9,888 nucleotides of DNA from an uncultured Collinsella sp. (GCA_958427895.1 CAUADW010000062.1:1-9888); one strand, 5' to 3'. Numbered from the stretch's first letter, positions 1 through 6,404 are shown. A program made the numbers and translations. Notes: generated from the sequence alone by a model not told the origin.

Positions 1-701
1 CGCGCTACGAGGACGGCGGCACCCCGCAAGCCCGCCTCGCCATTTCCGCCCAGCATTACGCCTTTTCGGTCGAGGCCTTCGTCAACGTCGTCGAGCGCTG
101 CCGGGACGACAAGTTCGAGTTCATCATGCGCGAGACCACCACGTCGCAGATCATCGATGACGTCCGCGCGTTTCGCAGCGACATTGGCATCCTCTATCTG
201 GACGACTTTAACAATCGTGTCCTACAGAAAGCCTTTACCGATGCCCGAGCAAGCTTCCATCACCTCTTTGATGCAAAGGTCCACGTGTTCGTAAGTGAGC
301 GCCACCCGCTTGCCCGCCGCCCGCAGCTGTCCCTTGCCGACCTTACGCCCTATACGCGCTACAGCTTTGAGCAGGGAACCTCAAACTCCTTCTATTACGC
401 CGAGGAGCCGTTTAGCTACATCCCCTGCGATCGCAACATTCGAGTCTCTGACCGCGGCACGCTCACCAACCTGCTGATCACCTCGAACGGCTACACGCTC
501 TCCACCGGCGTGCTCTCAAACGAAATGCAATGGGGCATGGCATCGATTCCGCTGGCAGATGCCCCGACGATGCACGTAGGCTATATCATGCACGATGAAC
601 GCAAGCCCTCTCCCCTGTTGCAGCAATACCTCGACGAACTCGACCGCATCATCCAAGAAAACCAGCCATCAGAGGACGGGGTAGATATGGTAGATTGCTA
701 G
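1..701 (+). CDS. LysR-type transcriptional regulator, 3' part
   Basis: The reading frame is open from the left edge (first full codon at position 3) to the TAG at 699-701, so the gene is cut by the window and its DNA-binding half is missing. The visible ~232 residues fit the effector-binding domain of LysR-type regulators. They begin with a beta-strand-like PQARLAISAQHYAFSVEAF and continue with a linker that resembles the usual IxxGxLxI opening. Later come the phrases RSDIGILYLDD and VHVFVSERHPLARRPQLSLADL, a very common LysR signature (strand, then HPLA, then a 'sLaDL' loop). The protein should bind a small effector and DNA as a dimer or tetramer, but its target cannot be told. It is followed by rnhA after 63 nt and need not be co-transcribed with it. 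The helix-turn-helix cannot be checked here. Confidence 0.85.
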   Translation, partial: RYEDGGTPQARLAISAQHYAFSVEAFVNVVERCRDDKFEFIMRETTTSQIIDDVRAFRSDIGILYLDDFNNRVLQKAFTDARASFHHLFDAKVHVFVSERHPLARRPQLSLADLTPYTRYSFEQGTSNSFYYAEEPFSYIPCDRNIRVSDRGTLTNLLITSNGYTLSTGVLSNEMQWGMASIPLADAPTMHVGYIMHDERKPSPLLQQYLDELDRIIQENQPSEDGVDMVDC

Positions 702-720
702 CCCTCGGCGAACGCGGCGC

Positions 721-726
721 TACAAT
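721..726 (+). promoter_or_regulatory. Candidate -10 box for rnhA
   Basis: TACAAT sits 39 nt before the GTG start of rnhA, in the context GCGCTACAATGG. The only -35-like hexamer upstream is TTGCTA at 695-700, with a long 20-bp spacer, so the -35 part is weak. A near copy, GCGCTACACT, precedes the oxidoreductase gene at 1281-1290, which supports a shared promoter style. Confidence 0.4.
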
Positions 727-764
727 GGTCACTCACACGAAACGTACCCAACGAAAGGAACCAT

Positions 765-1250
765 GTGAAGGTCATCATCTATACCGACGGCTCGGCCCGA
801 TCAAATCCGGGACGCGGCGGCTACGGCGCCGTGCTCAAATACACCAACCCCGCCGGCAAGACCTTCACCTCCGAGCTTTCGCGCGGCTACGCCAAGACCA
901 CCAACAACCGCATGGAGCTCATGGCGGTCATCGTGGCGCTCGAGGCACTTAACCGCCCCTGCGAGGTCGAGGTCCATTCCGATTCGCAGTACGTCGTCAA
1001 CGCCTTTAACAAGCACTGGATCGATGGCTGGAAAAAGCGCGGATGGAAAACCGCCAACAAGCAGCCCGTTAAGAACCGCGACCTGTGGGAGCGCCTACTC
1101 ACCGCCAAAAGCAAGCACAAGGTTGAGTTCATCTGGGTTAAGGGTCACGCCGGCCACGAGCTCAACGAGCGCTGCGATGAGCTTGCCACCACGGCGGCCG
1201 ACGGCAGCAACCTCGATATCGACACCGGCTTTAACGAGAGCGACCTGTAA
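765..1250 (+). CDS. rnhA: Ribonuclease HI
   Basis: Ribonuclease HI cuts the RNA strand of RNA-DNA hybrids, such as R-loops and Okazaki primers, in the cytoplasm with two metal ions. The 161-residue product has the usual length and all four acidic catalytic residues: D8 in YTDGS, E51 in NNRMELMAV, D73 in HSDSQYV, and D138 in ERCDELA. The flexible catalytic histidine is H127 in VKGHAGHELNE. The basic-protrusion region (WKKRGWKTANKQPVKNRDLW, about 89-108) is present. The start is a GTG at 765, preceded by AAAGGA at 754-759, and it puts the conserved core right at the N terminus. The GTG overlaps an ATG at 763 that is followed at once by TGA. After the last catalytic residue there is a short acidic tail. 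The assignment is very secure. Confidence 0.97.
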   Translation: MKVIIYTDGSARSNPGRGGYGAVLKYTNPAGKTFTSELSRGYAKTTNNRMELMAVIVALEALNRPCEVEVHSDSQYVVNAFNKHWIDGWKKRGWKTANKQPVKNRDLWERLLTAKSKHKVEFIWVKGHAGHELNERCDELATTAADGSNLDIDTGFNESDL

Positions 1251-1284
1251 CGGCGTTTTCGCGCAGCTTTATATCCCCACGCGC

Positions 1285-1290
1285 TACACT
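1285..1290 (+). promoter_or_regulatory. Candidate -10 box for the oxidoreductase/acylphosphatase pair
   Basis: TACACT lies 34 nt before the ATG at 1324, in the context GCGCTACACT, very close to the box before rnhA (GCGCTACAAT). No clear -35 hexamer is seen at 16-18 bp, and the call rests on the match between the two boxes. No strong terminator is visible between rnhA and this site, so read-through from rnhA is also possible. Confidence 0.35.
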
Positions 1291-1323
1291 CATCCTGTAG
1301 ACCAAACAATGCAAGGGGGACGT

Positions 1324-2430
1324 ATGCTGCGCATCGCGACCATCGGCACATCCATGATCACCGACGACTTTATCCAAGTCGTCAACGCCAACGACCAAGC
1401 CGCGTTTGTGGGCACGCTTTCGCGCGACGCCAATCGCGGTACTGCCTTTACCGCCGAGCGCGGTGGCGAGCGTAACTTCACCGCACTTGACGAGCTCGCG
1501 TCCGCCGCCGACGTCGACGCCGTCTATATCGGCAGCCCTAACGCACTTCACTACGAGCAGGCCCTTGCCTGCATCGCCGGTGGCAAGCACGTCATCGTCG
1601 AGAAACCCTTCTGCGCCACCGAAGCGCAGGCGCTGGAAGTCTTCCGCGCTGCCGAGGCAGCAGGTGTCGTGGCCCTCGAGGCCATGCGTCCCCTCCACGA
1701 TCCCGCCTTCCACGCCATCGAGGACGCCCTGGGCGAGATCGCCCCCATCCGCCGCGCCTCATTGCGCTTTGGCAAGTATTCCTCGCGCTACAACGAGATT
1801 CTCGCGGGACGCGCCACCAATATCTTCGACTGCAATATGGCATCGGGTTCCCTCATGGACATTGGCGTCTACGCCGTCGAGCCCATGGTCGAGATTTTCG
1901 GCATGCCCTCCGGCCTTACGAGCATGACTACTCTGCTCGACCCCACCACGCGACAGCTCACGCACGGCCCCATCGACGGCTGCGGTTCCATCCTCGCCAG
2001 CTACGGCGGAGGCCGCATCTCCGTCGAGCTCGCGCACTCCAAAATTACGAATGACCTGCTGCCCTCGCAGATCGAAGGCGAGCGTGGCACTATCCAGATC
2101 GACCATCTGTCCACGCCCCGCAACGTCCGCATCGACTATCGCGGCGACGTCGTACGCGGCTCGGCGACCGAGGCACCGCGCGAACAGGGCGACAACGGCC
2201 GCGTGCTCGACCTGCCCAAATCGAGCAACACTATGGAATACGAACTCACAGACTTTATCACCGCCATCGGCGGCATCGATAACGTTAAGGAAGAGATTTG
2301 GGAGACCCCGGCAGGACGCCACGAGCTTGGCCACTACCGCGATGTCACACTCGTCTCACTGCGTATCATGGATGCCGTGCGCCAGCAGGCCGGCATTACC
2401 TTCCCGGCCGACGCAGGCAAGCAGGCATAG
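1324..2430 (+). CDS. Gfo/Idh/MocA-family NAD(P)-dependent oxidoreductase
   Basis: The 368-residue product looks like a soluble NAD(P)-linked dehydrogenase of the Gfo/Idh/MocA family. These act on sugars, inositols, or related polyols; the substrate cannot be told here. It opens with a Rossmann strand and loop (MLRIATIGTSMITDDFI, 1-17). Then come VYIGSPNALHYEQALACIAGGKHVIVEKP (about 67-95), with the hallmark EKP at 93-95, and GSLMDIGVYAVEP (about 175-187), the family's second conserved block with D179 and Y183. The start was placed at 1324 because GGGGGA at 1315-1320 sits just before it. An in-frame ATG at 1309 would lie upstream of that ribosome site, and the frame runs open back into rnhA. 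The next gene follows after 2 nt, so the two are very likely co-transcribed. Confidence 0.88.
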   Translation: MLRIATIGTSMITDDFIQVVNANDQAAFVGTLSRDANRGTAFTAERGGERNFTALDELASAADVDAVYIGSPNALHYEQALACIAGGKHVIVEKPFCATEAQALEVFRAAEAAGVVALEAMRPLHDPAFHAIEDALGEIAPIRRASLRFGKYSSRYNEILAGRATNIFDCNMASGSLMDIGVYAVEPMVEIFGMPSGLTSMTTLLDPTTRQLTHGPIDGCGSILASYGGGRISVELAHSKITNDLLPSQIEGERGTIQIDHLSTPRNVRIDYRGDVVRGSATEAPREQGDNGRVLDLPKSSNTMEYELTDFITAIGGIDNVKEEIWETPAGRHELGHYRDVTLVSLRIMDAVRQQAGITFPADAGKQA

Positions 2431-2432
2431 CG

Positions 2433-2843
2433 ATGGGCCTCTTCGATACGTTCTTCTCCAGCGTCACCGGCGGCAGTCGAGAGCCTCAAAAACCATCAAA
2501 CGTCGAGCTCGAGCTGCGCCGCAGGCTTACTGTGCTCGCAAGCGACGAGGCCACTCAAGACACTCCCCTGCGCTATTTCCTGCGCTGGGCGGGGCAAGTC
2601 CAAGGCGTTGGTTTTCGCTTTACCAACACCAACCTCGCACAGGCACGCGCACTCACCGGCTGGGTGCGTAACATGGAAGACGGCTCAGTCGAGATGGAGA
2701 TACAGGGGGCTCCGGCAAACATCCTATCTCATCTCGAGGCGCTTCATGCCTCCTACGAGCGCATGGGAACGCGTTTTCGCCTCGTAGACGCCCAGGCCCG
2801 AGCCCCACTTGCCAATGAAGACGGTTTCACGCCTCGTTATTAG
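2433..2843 (+). CDS. Acylphosphatase-like protein with N-terminal extension
   Basis: The C-terminal ~90 residues match acylphosphatase, a small alpha/beta enzyme that hydrolyses acyl phosphates (carboxyl-phosphate anhydrides) in the cytoplasm. The phosphate-binding loop is VQGVGFRFT with R62, and the second catalytic residue is N80 in GWVRNMEDGSVEMEIQG. The 18-residue distance between them equals that in classical acylphosphatases (R23 and N41). The protein has 136 residues against about 90-100 for the family. The extra part is an N-terminal stretch of about 45 residues, starting MGLFDTFFSS and rich in charged residues (ELELRRRL), with no recognised domain. The ATG at 2433 lies 2 nt behind the oxidoreductase stop, which points to translational coupling. 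The in-frame codons further upstream lie inside that gene and are not needed. Confidence 0.87.
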   Translation: MGLFDTFFSSVTGGSREPQKPSNVELELRRRLTVLASDEATQDTPLRYFLRWAGQVQGVGFRFTNTNLAQARALTGWVRNMEDGSVEMEIQGAPANILSHLEALHASYERMGTRFRLVDAQARAPLANEDGFTPRY

Positions 2844-2868
2844 TATTGTGTGCTAAATACGGTATCAT
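2843..2868 (+). promoter_or_regulatory. Candidate promoter and operator of the Fur/PerR-like gene
   Basis: The short gap before the regulator is AT-rich and holds repeated GTAT/ATAC half-sites: GTATT at 2843-2847, AATAC at 2856-2860, and GTAT at 2862-2865. The middle pair forms the palindrome ATAC-G-GTAT at 2857-2865. A -10-like TATCAT lies at 2863-2868, so a protein bound to the half-sites would cover the promoter. Autoregulation is common for Fur-family genes. The motif does not match the classical PerR or Fur box, so this is a suggestion only. Confidence 0.35.
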
Positions 2869-2904
2869 TTACCTACGACCGTTGATAGAAAAGAGGCGAG
2901 GCGC

Positions 2905-3285
2905 ATGGCGGTGCAAAGAAGGAATACCAGGCAGCGAAAGCTGGTTCTTGACGCCGTGCGCCAAAGCTATAACCATCCCACCGCCGACGAAATCTACAAC
3001 GTCGTGCGCGCGCAGGATGACAAAATCAGCCGCGGTACGGTCTACCGCAATCTCAATCTCTTGGCCGACGCAGGCGAAATCCTCTCCATCAAGACGCCGG
3101 GCGGCAGCCGCTTCGATCGCACGATCGAGCCGCATGCGCATATCATCTGCACCTCGTGCAGCCGCGTCATCGACGTACCGCTCCCCTTCGATGCCCAGCT
3201 CGACGCCAAGGCGTCCGAGCAAATCGGCTGGCACGTCACGTCGCACTACACCATCTTCGAGGGTCTCTGCCCCGACTGCCGGTAG
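2905..3285 (+). CDS. Fur-family transcriptional repressor, PerR-like
   Basis: This 126-residue cytoplasmic regulator has a winged-helix DNA-binding half (about 1-65, with the recognition helix near SRGTVYRNLNLL) and a metal-binding dimerisation half. The five PerR regulatory-site ligands are all present at the expected spacing: H24 (HPTADEIY), D71 (RFD), H77 and H79 (PHAH), and D90 (VID). They correspond to H37, D85, H91, H93 and D104 of Bacillus subtilis PerR. The structural zinc site is CTSC (82, 85) and CPDC (122, 125). PerR proteins sense peroxide by metal-catalysed oxidation of the histidines. Aspartate rather than glutamate at position 90 favours PerR over Fur, but Zur or Fur function is not excluded. 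The ATG at 2905 follows AAAGAGGCGAGG. The gene has its own promoter region and converges on a HAD hydrolase gene. Confidence 0.9.
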   Translation: MAVQRRNTRQRKLVLDAVRQSYNHPTADEIYNVVRAQDDKISRGTVYRNLNLLADAGEILSIKTPGGSRFDRTIEPHAHIICTSCSRVIDVPLPFDAQLDAKASEQIGWHVTSHYTIFEGLCPDCR

Positions 3286-3291
3286 ATGTTC

Positions 3292-3356
3292 GGGACATGC
3301 CTTAAAATCCACCTTTCCGCGCTTTGCAGCAAAAAATAGATTTCTAGGCATGTCCC
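3292..3356. repeat. Inverted-repeat element between convergent genes
   Basis: GGGACATGCCT (3292-3302) and AGGCATGTCCC (3346-3356) are perfect 11-bp inverted repeats. A second paired block, AAATC (3305-3309) and GATTT (3339-3343), extends the stem beyond a 2x2 mismatch to about 18 bp, leaving a loop of 29 nt. The element nearly fills the gap between the stop of the PerR-like gene (3285) and the stop of the HAD gene (3363). It could end transcription in both directions, but neither side has a U-run after the stem. Its form, 65 bp with matching ends, also fits a small dispersed repeat; copy number cannot be judged from one window. Confidence 0.75.
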
Positions 3357-3362
3357 AAATGT

Positions 3363-4160
3363 CTACTCAGCAAGTAGACGACGCAGCTCTTCTTCGACCG
3401 TATGCACGTAACGGACGCGGTCGTTGATGTCACGCATAGAGGGATTGCAGCTCTCCATTAGATAAGGATGGCCCACGACGTTGAGCATGTCGCGGTCGTT
3501 TTCGTTATCGCCAAACGCCATCATCTCATCGGGCGAAATACCCAGGGCACGACCGTAATCGGCAAGCGCGGAGCCCTTGCCCGAACCGAAGCCGATAAAG
3601 TCCGTCCACTCGGTTCCCGACGTCATCACGTCAACACGGTCGCTAAAGAGGCGCTCGAAATACTCCAGGGCCGCCGGCTGATCCACCTCGGGCGTCTGGA
3701 AGGCAATCTTAATGACGTCCTCGTCGATGTCCTCGGGGCGGTCGACCACCGCCACATCGCAGTGGACCTCATAGCGCAAATGGTCGACGAACGCATCGTT
3801 GCCGCTCATGGTGTAGAGGTGTCCCTCACACGAAAGGGTCACGTCGGCATGGGGATACGCAACCACGGCATTCGCGATATCCATAGCAAGGCTACGCTCC
3901 ATGGAACGCTTGACAACGGCACGCCCCCCGCTCATCACCAGGGCTCCGTTTTCGCATACATAGGCGAGCTCATCGGCCACCGGGGCAAACAGGTAGCGCA
4001 AGCTCGCATATTGACGGCCGCTCGCCGGCATAAACACGATACCGCGACGATGCAGTTCATCGATGAGTTCAAAGGCCTCGGAACGCGGCTCGCGCTCCCC
4101 CGGATGCAGCAACGTGCCGTCCAAATCGCATGCAATCAGCTTGATTCCTTCAAGACCCAT
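3363..4160 (-). CDS. HAD-superfamily hydrolase, Cof type (subfamily IIB)
   Basis: A 265-residue cytoplasmic phosphatase of the Cof-type HAD family, whose members dephosphorylate sugar phosphates, FMN or similar small molecules. The motifs are all in place. Motif I is CDLDGTLLHPGE, with nucleophile D12 and acid/base D14. Motif II is the serine in MPASGRQYA (S47). Motif III is the lysine in GSGKGSAL (K195). Motif IV is MAFGDNENDRDML (D218 and D222). The large cap domain lies between motifs II and III (about 85-180), typical of class IIB. The substrate cannot be told. The ATG at 4160 has GGGGGAAAG in front of it and starts the conserved core after 7 residues. The frame is open further upstream (to 4220), but that would run into the terminator hairpin. 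Only 31 nt separate the terminator of the upstream operon from this start. Confidence 0.9.
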   Translation of the reverse strand: MGLEGIKLIACDLDGTLLHPGEREPRSEAFELIDELHRRGIVFMPASGRQYASLRYLFAPVADELAYVCENGALVMSGGRAVVKRSMERSLAMDIANAVVAYPHADVTLSCEGHLYTMSGNDAFVDHLRYEVHCDVAVVDRPEDIDEDVIKIAFQTPEVDQPAALEYFERLFSDRVDVMTSGTEWTDFIGFGSGKGSALADYGRALGISPDEMMAFGDNENDRDMLNVVGHPYLMESCNPSMRDINDRVRYVHTVEEELRRLLAE

Positions 4161-4191
4161 ATGCTTTCCCCCACAGCATCTCATCAACAGA

Positions 4192-4230
4192 AAGACGGAC
4201 TTTGAATAGTTGCCTCTCAAAGTCCGTCTT
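4192..4230 (-). terminator. Intrinsic terminator after ureE-like gene
   Basis: The 14-bp arms AAGACGGACTTTGA (4192-4205) and TCAAAGTCCGTCTT (4217-4230) pair perfectly around an 11-nt loop. Read on the minus strand, the stem is followed by TCTGTTG, and the stem itself ends in TCTT, giving a modest U-rich tail. It sits 13 nt past the stop of the UreE-like gene, where a terminator for the FKBP/UreE transcript would be expected. It also lies only 31 nt before the HAD gene, so it could act as a read-through attenuator for that gene. Confidence 0.75.
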
Positions 4231-4243
4231 ACTTATACGCACG

Positions 4244-4822
4244 TTAACCGCGCGCCTTCTTTACGATCGTAAAGTCTGGAGCCATACTCACAACGGCATC
4301 CGCCGCACTCGACGCAAAGCGCCGGTCCGAATCGAGTTCACGGGTAACCGTCGAGAGCCGAACGCCCTCGACGCCCCGGAGCATGCGGCCCAAAACAGGC
4401 TGCACCGGCGTATACATGCGCACGGTATGCTCGTCCGAATCGCCTCGGAAAAGCGGCGCATGCATATTGCCGATCTCCCAGCACGCATGCGCGAGCGCAA
4501 TCGGGTCCATGCGGTCAACTTCGATCAAATAAACCTCGGCGCTGCGCAGGCGCACGACAACCGCCACGGGTACCGCACCCGAACGGTCGACGGCGAGCAC
4601 GTCGCCGTCGACAAGACGACCGCCGTCGGCAGTATCCAGCCGAACATCGACCGTGCGCCCCAGCTCCGTCACGCCCACAAACGCGTATACATCAGCCTGG
4701 TCCCAATCGAGCAGCAGCTCGTCAACTTCAAAGACGCCGCCCAGCTTCCGGCGAAGCAGGAGTTCATAGGACGGATCGTTGAGATTTCCCAAGCATGTCG
4801 TCGAAACCAAGCGTTCAGGCAT
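4244..4822 (-). CDS. ureE: UreE-family nickel metallochaperone-like protein
   Basis: UreE proteins bind nickel as dimers in the cytoplasm and pass it to apo-urease with UreD, UreF and UreG. This 192-residue protein has the family core: LVDGDVLAVD (about 70-79), then VYLIEVDRMDPIALAHACWEIGNMHAPL (about 97-124). That core aligns with the DPFMLAKACYHLGNRHVPL block of Klebsiella UreE. H121 matches the conserved interface nickel ligand H96. A YTPVQPVLGRMLRGVEGV segment follows, as in other UreE C-terminal domains. Two oddities: the first ~55 residues do not look like a typical UreE N terminus, and the histidine-rich C-terminal tail of many UreE proteins is absent. The ATG at 4822 lies 3 nt after the FKBP stop, with GAGG upstream. 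No urease gene is visible, so the client enzyme is unknown. Confidence 0.78.
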   Translation of the reverse strand: MPERLVSTTCLGNLNDPSYELLLRRKLGGVFEVDELLLDWDQADVYAFVGVTELGRTVDVRLDTADGGRLVDGDVLAVDRSGAVPVAVVVRLRSAEVYLIEVDRMDPIALAHACWEIGNMHAPLFRGDSDEHTVRMYTPVQPVLGRMLRGVEGVRLSTVTRELDSDRRFASSAADAVVSMAPDFTIVKKARG

Positions 4823-4825
4823 ACT

Positions 4826-5254
4826 CTAACCCTCGACCTCGACGAGCTCGATATCAAAGTTGAGGTCCTTACCGGCCAGCTCATGGTTGGCGTCGAGCGT
4901 CACGGCCTCGGGCGTTACGTCGATGACCACGGCGGGGACGGGCATGCCGCTCGGCGTGGACAGGAAGAGCTTCATGCCCTTCTCGATCTGCTCGATGTTG
5001 GGAACCTGTTCGGCCGGGAAGGTAATAACCATCTCGGGATTGTGCTCGCCGTAGGCATCGGCAGCAGGAATGTGCACGGTCTTCTTCTCGCCCACCTGCA
5101 TGTCGACAACGGCGGCGTCGAAGCCCTTGATCATCTGACCGGCACCACAGGTGAACTCCAGCGGCTCGCCGCGATCGTAGGAGCTATCGAACTGCGTGCC
5201 GTCGTCGAGCGTGCCGCGATAATGGGTCTTGACCTTCTTGCCCTGGTTGGACAT
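4826..5254 (-). CDS. FKBP-type peptidyl-prolyl isomerase, SlyD-like
   Basis: This 142-residue protein is an FKBP fold with the insert-in-flap (IF) chaperone domain of SlyD. It speeds cis-trans isomerisation at proline and helps folding in the cytoplasm. The FKBP half is seen in VKTHYRGTLDDGTQFDSS (8-25) and GAGQMIKGFDAAVVDMQVGEK (37-57). The IF insert covers about 75-125 (ITFPAEQVPN to LDANHELAG). The chain then returns to the FKBP fold with LAGKDLNFDIELVEVEG. The histidine- and cysteine-rich metal-binding tail of E. coli SlyD is missing. The ATG at 5254 was chosen because GGAGG sits just before it; the frame stays open upstream to 5284 without a ribosome site. It is the first gene of a two-gene operon with the UreE-like protein (3-nt gap), which suggests a shared role in folding or metallation. 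Confidence 0.9.
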   Translation of the reverse strand: MSNQGKKVKTHYRGTLDDGTQFDSSYDRGEPLEFTCGAGQMIKGFDAAVVDMQVGEKKTVHIPAADAYGEHNPEMVITFPAEQVPNIEQIEKGMKLFLSTPSGMPVPAVVIDVTPEAVTLDANHELAGKDLNFDIELVEVEG

Positions 5255-5312
5255 GGTAACCTCCGTGATAAGGGCGGCGCACAACGCGGGCCGCCGTGAA
5301 CATATGGCGCTA

Positions 5313-5333
5313 ACTATACCCTAGTCATACAAT
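5313..5333. promoter_or_regulatory. Divergent promoter region, FKBP operon and M19 peptidase
   Basis: Two -10-like hexamers lie in the 120-bp gap between divergent genes. TATAGT on the minus strand (plus-strand positions 5313-5318) would serve the FKBP operon. TACAAT on the plus strand (5328-5333) would serve the dipeptidase. Neither has a convincing -35 box at 16-18 bp. The two sites are so close that firing of one could hinder the other. The call rests on hexamer match and position only. Confidence 0.4.
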
Positions 5334-5374
5334 TCAAGGACAGTTTGCAAAGAAACGCTGCATCCGGAGGAACC

Positions 5375-6388
5375 ATGGCATATCCCGTATTTGACCTACA
5401 TTGCGACACCGCCGACCGCATCGGCTGGGCCACGCTCGATCTCGACCTGCGCTTTACCGCCGGCACCGACGGTTATTTCCCCGGCGACGAAACGCATCCG
5501 CAAGATTTCGACCTCATCGAGGGCAACGCCTGCGCCATCTCGCTCGCAAAGATCGGCAACACGCCGTGGGCACAGTGCTTCGCCACGTTTGTCCCCGACG
5601 AGATTCCCACCGCCCACGCCGCGCGCTTCCAGGCGCAGATCATGGCGCATATGAGCGGCCAGGCAATGCTCAACCACGACCGCATGGTCAACGTGCGCAG
5701 CGCCGCAGACATTCGCCCCGCGCTCAAGGACGGCAAGGTCGCTTGCATCCACACCATCGAAAACGCCACGTTCTTTGCCGAGGACCCCGCGCTGATCGAG
5801 GTGCTCAAGAGCTTGGGCGTACTCATGTCATCACTCAGCTGGAACGCGCAGGGACCGCTCGCGAGCGGCCACGACACCCACGCCGGCCTCACCGCCGCCG
5901 GCATCGAGGCACTTACGCAGATGGAGCACGCCGGCATGATACTCGACGTCTCCCACCTCAACGATGAGTGCTTTGACGAGGTTGTCGCCCACGCCACGCG
6001 TCCCTTCGTCGCCAGCCACTCCAACTCCCGTGCGGTTTGCGGCGTCAAACGCAACCTTACCGACGACCAGTTCCGCACCATTCGTGACATGGGCGGTATC
6101 GTCGGCCTCAACTACTGCAGCGAGTTCCTTTCCAACGACGCAACCGACAAGACCACCGCAGACGTCACCTTCGACCAGCTAGCGGCACATATCGAGCACT
6201 GGCTCGACCTGGGCGGCGAGGACGTCATCGCGCTCGGCGGCGACTGGGACGGTGCCACGGTGCCCGCCTTCCTCTCCGATGCCAGCAAGATGCCCGAGTT
6301 CCAGAACATGCTCTCCAAGCACTTTGGCAAGACCGTGATGCAAAAGCTCTGCAGCGATAATGCCCTTGCCTTCTTCGAGCGTTATTAA
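5375..6388 (+). CDS. Peptidase M19, membrane-dipeptidase type (dipeptidase)
   Basis: A 337-residue zinc dipeptidase of the renal-dipeptidase family, which cleaves dipeptides (often with wide tolerance, including D-residues at the C-terminal side). The metal ligands are visible: H9 and D11 in FDLHCDTA, the bridging E129 in IHTIENATF, H194 in DVSHLND, and H215 in ASHSNSRAV. R226 (VKRNLTD) and D290 (LGGDWDG) match the substrate-binding arginine and the catalytic aspartate. Length and order agree with the family. No signal peptide or membrane segment is seen, so the protein should be cytoplasmic despite the family name. The ATG at 5375 follows CCGGAGGAA; the frame extends upstream to 5345 but without such a site. 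It stands alone between a divergent promoter and a hairpin, so it is probably monocistronic. Confidence 0.95.
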   Translation: MAYPVFDLHCDTADRIGWATLDLDLRFTAGTDGYFPGDETHPQDFDLIEGNACAISLAKIGNTPWAQCFATFVPDEIPTAHAARFQAQIMAHMSGQAMLNHDRMVNVRSAADIRPALKDGKVACIHTIENATFFAEDPALIEVLKSLGVLMSSLSWNAQGPLASGHDTHAGLTAAGIEALTQMEHAGMILDVSHLNDECFDEVVAHATRPFVASHSNSRAVCGVKRNLTDDQFRTIRDMGGIVGLNYCSEFLSNDATDKTTADVTFDQLAAHIEHWLDLGGEDVIALGGDWDGATVPAFLSDASKMPEFQNMLSKHFGKTVMQKLCSDNALAFFERY

Positions 6389-6404
6389 TTTCACATCCCC
6401 TGAG

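Noticed and set aside
1024..1323. A 100-codon upstream extension of the oxidoreductase into rnhA.
   Set aside because: The Rossmann core begins at the ATG at 1324, which has GGGGGA before it. The upstream part is a different frame of rnhA.
3468..4205. A 245-codon plus-strand open frame opposite the HAD gene.
   Set aside because: The HAD protein on the minus strand has all four catalytic motifs; the plus-strand product has none and is histidine/arginine-rich in the manner of shadow frames.
4244..4822. Part of a full urease operon.
   Set aside because: No ureA, ureB, ureC, ureD, ureF or ureG sequence is present in the window; only the UreE-like gene is found.
4202..5299. A 365-codon plus-strand open frame covering the UreE-like and FKBP genes.
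   Set aside because: It is antisense to two genes with clear family motifs on the minus strand, and its translation has no recognisable domain. Such long shadows are expected in high-GC DNA.
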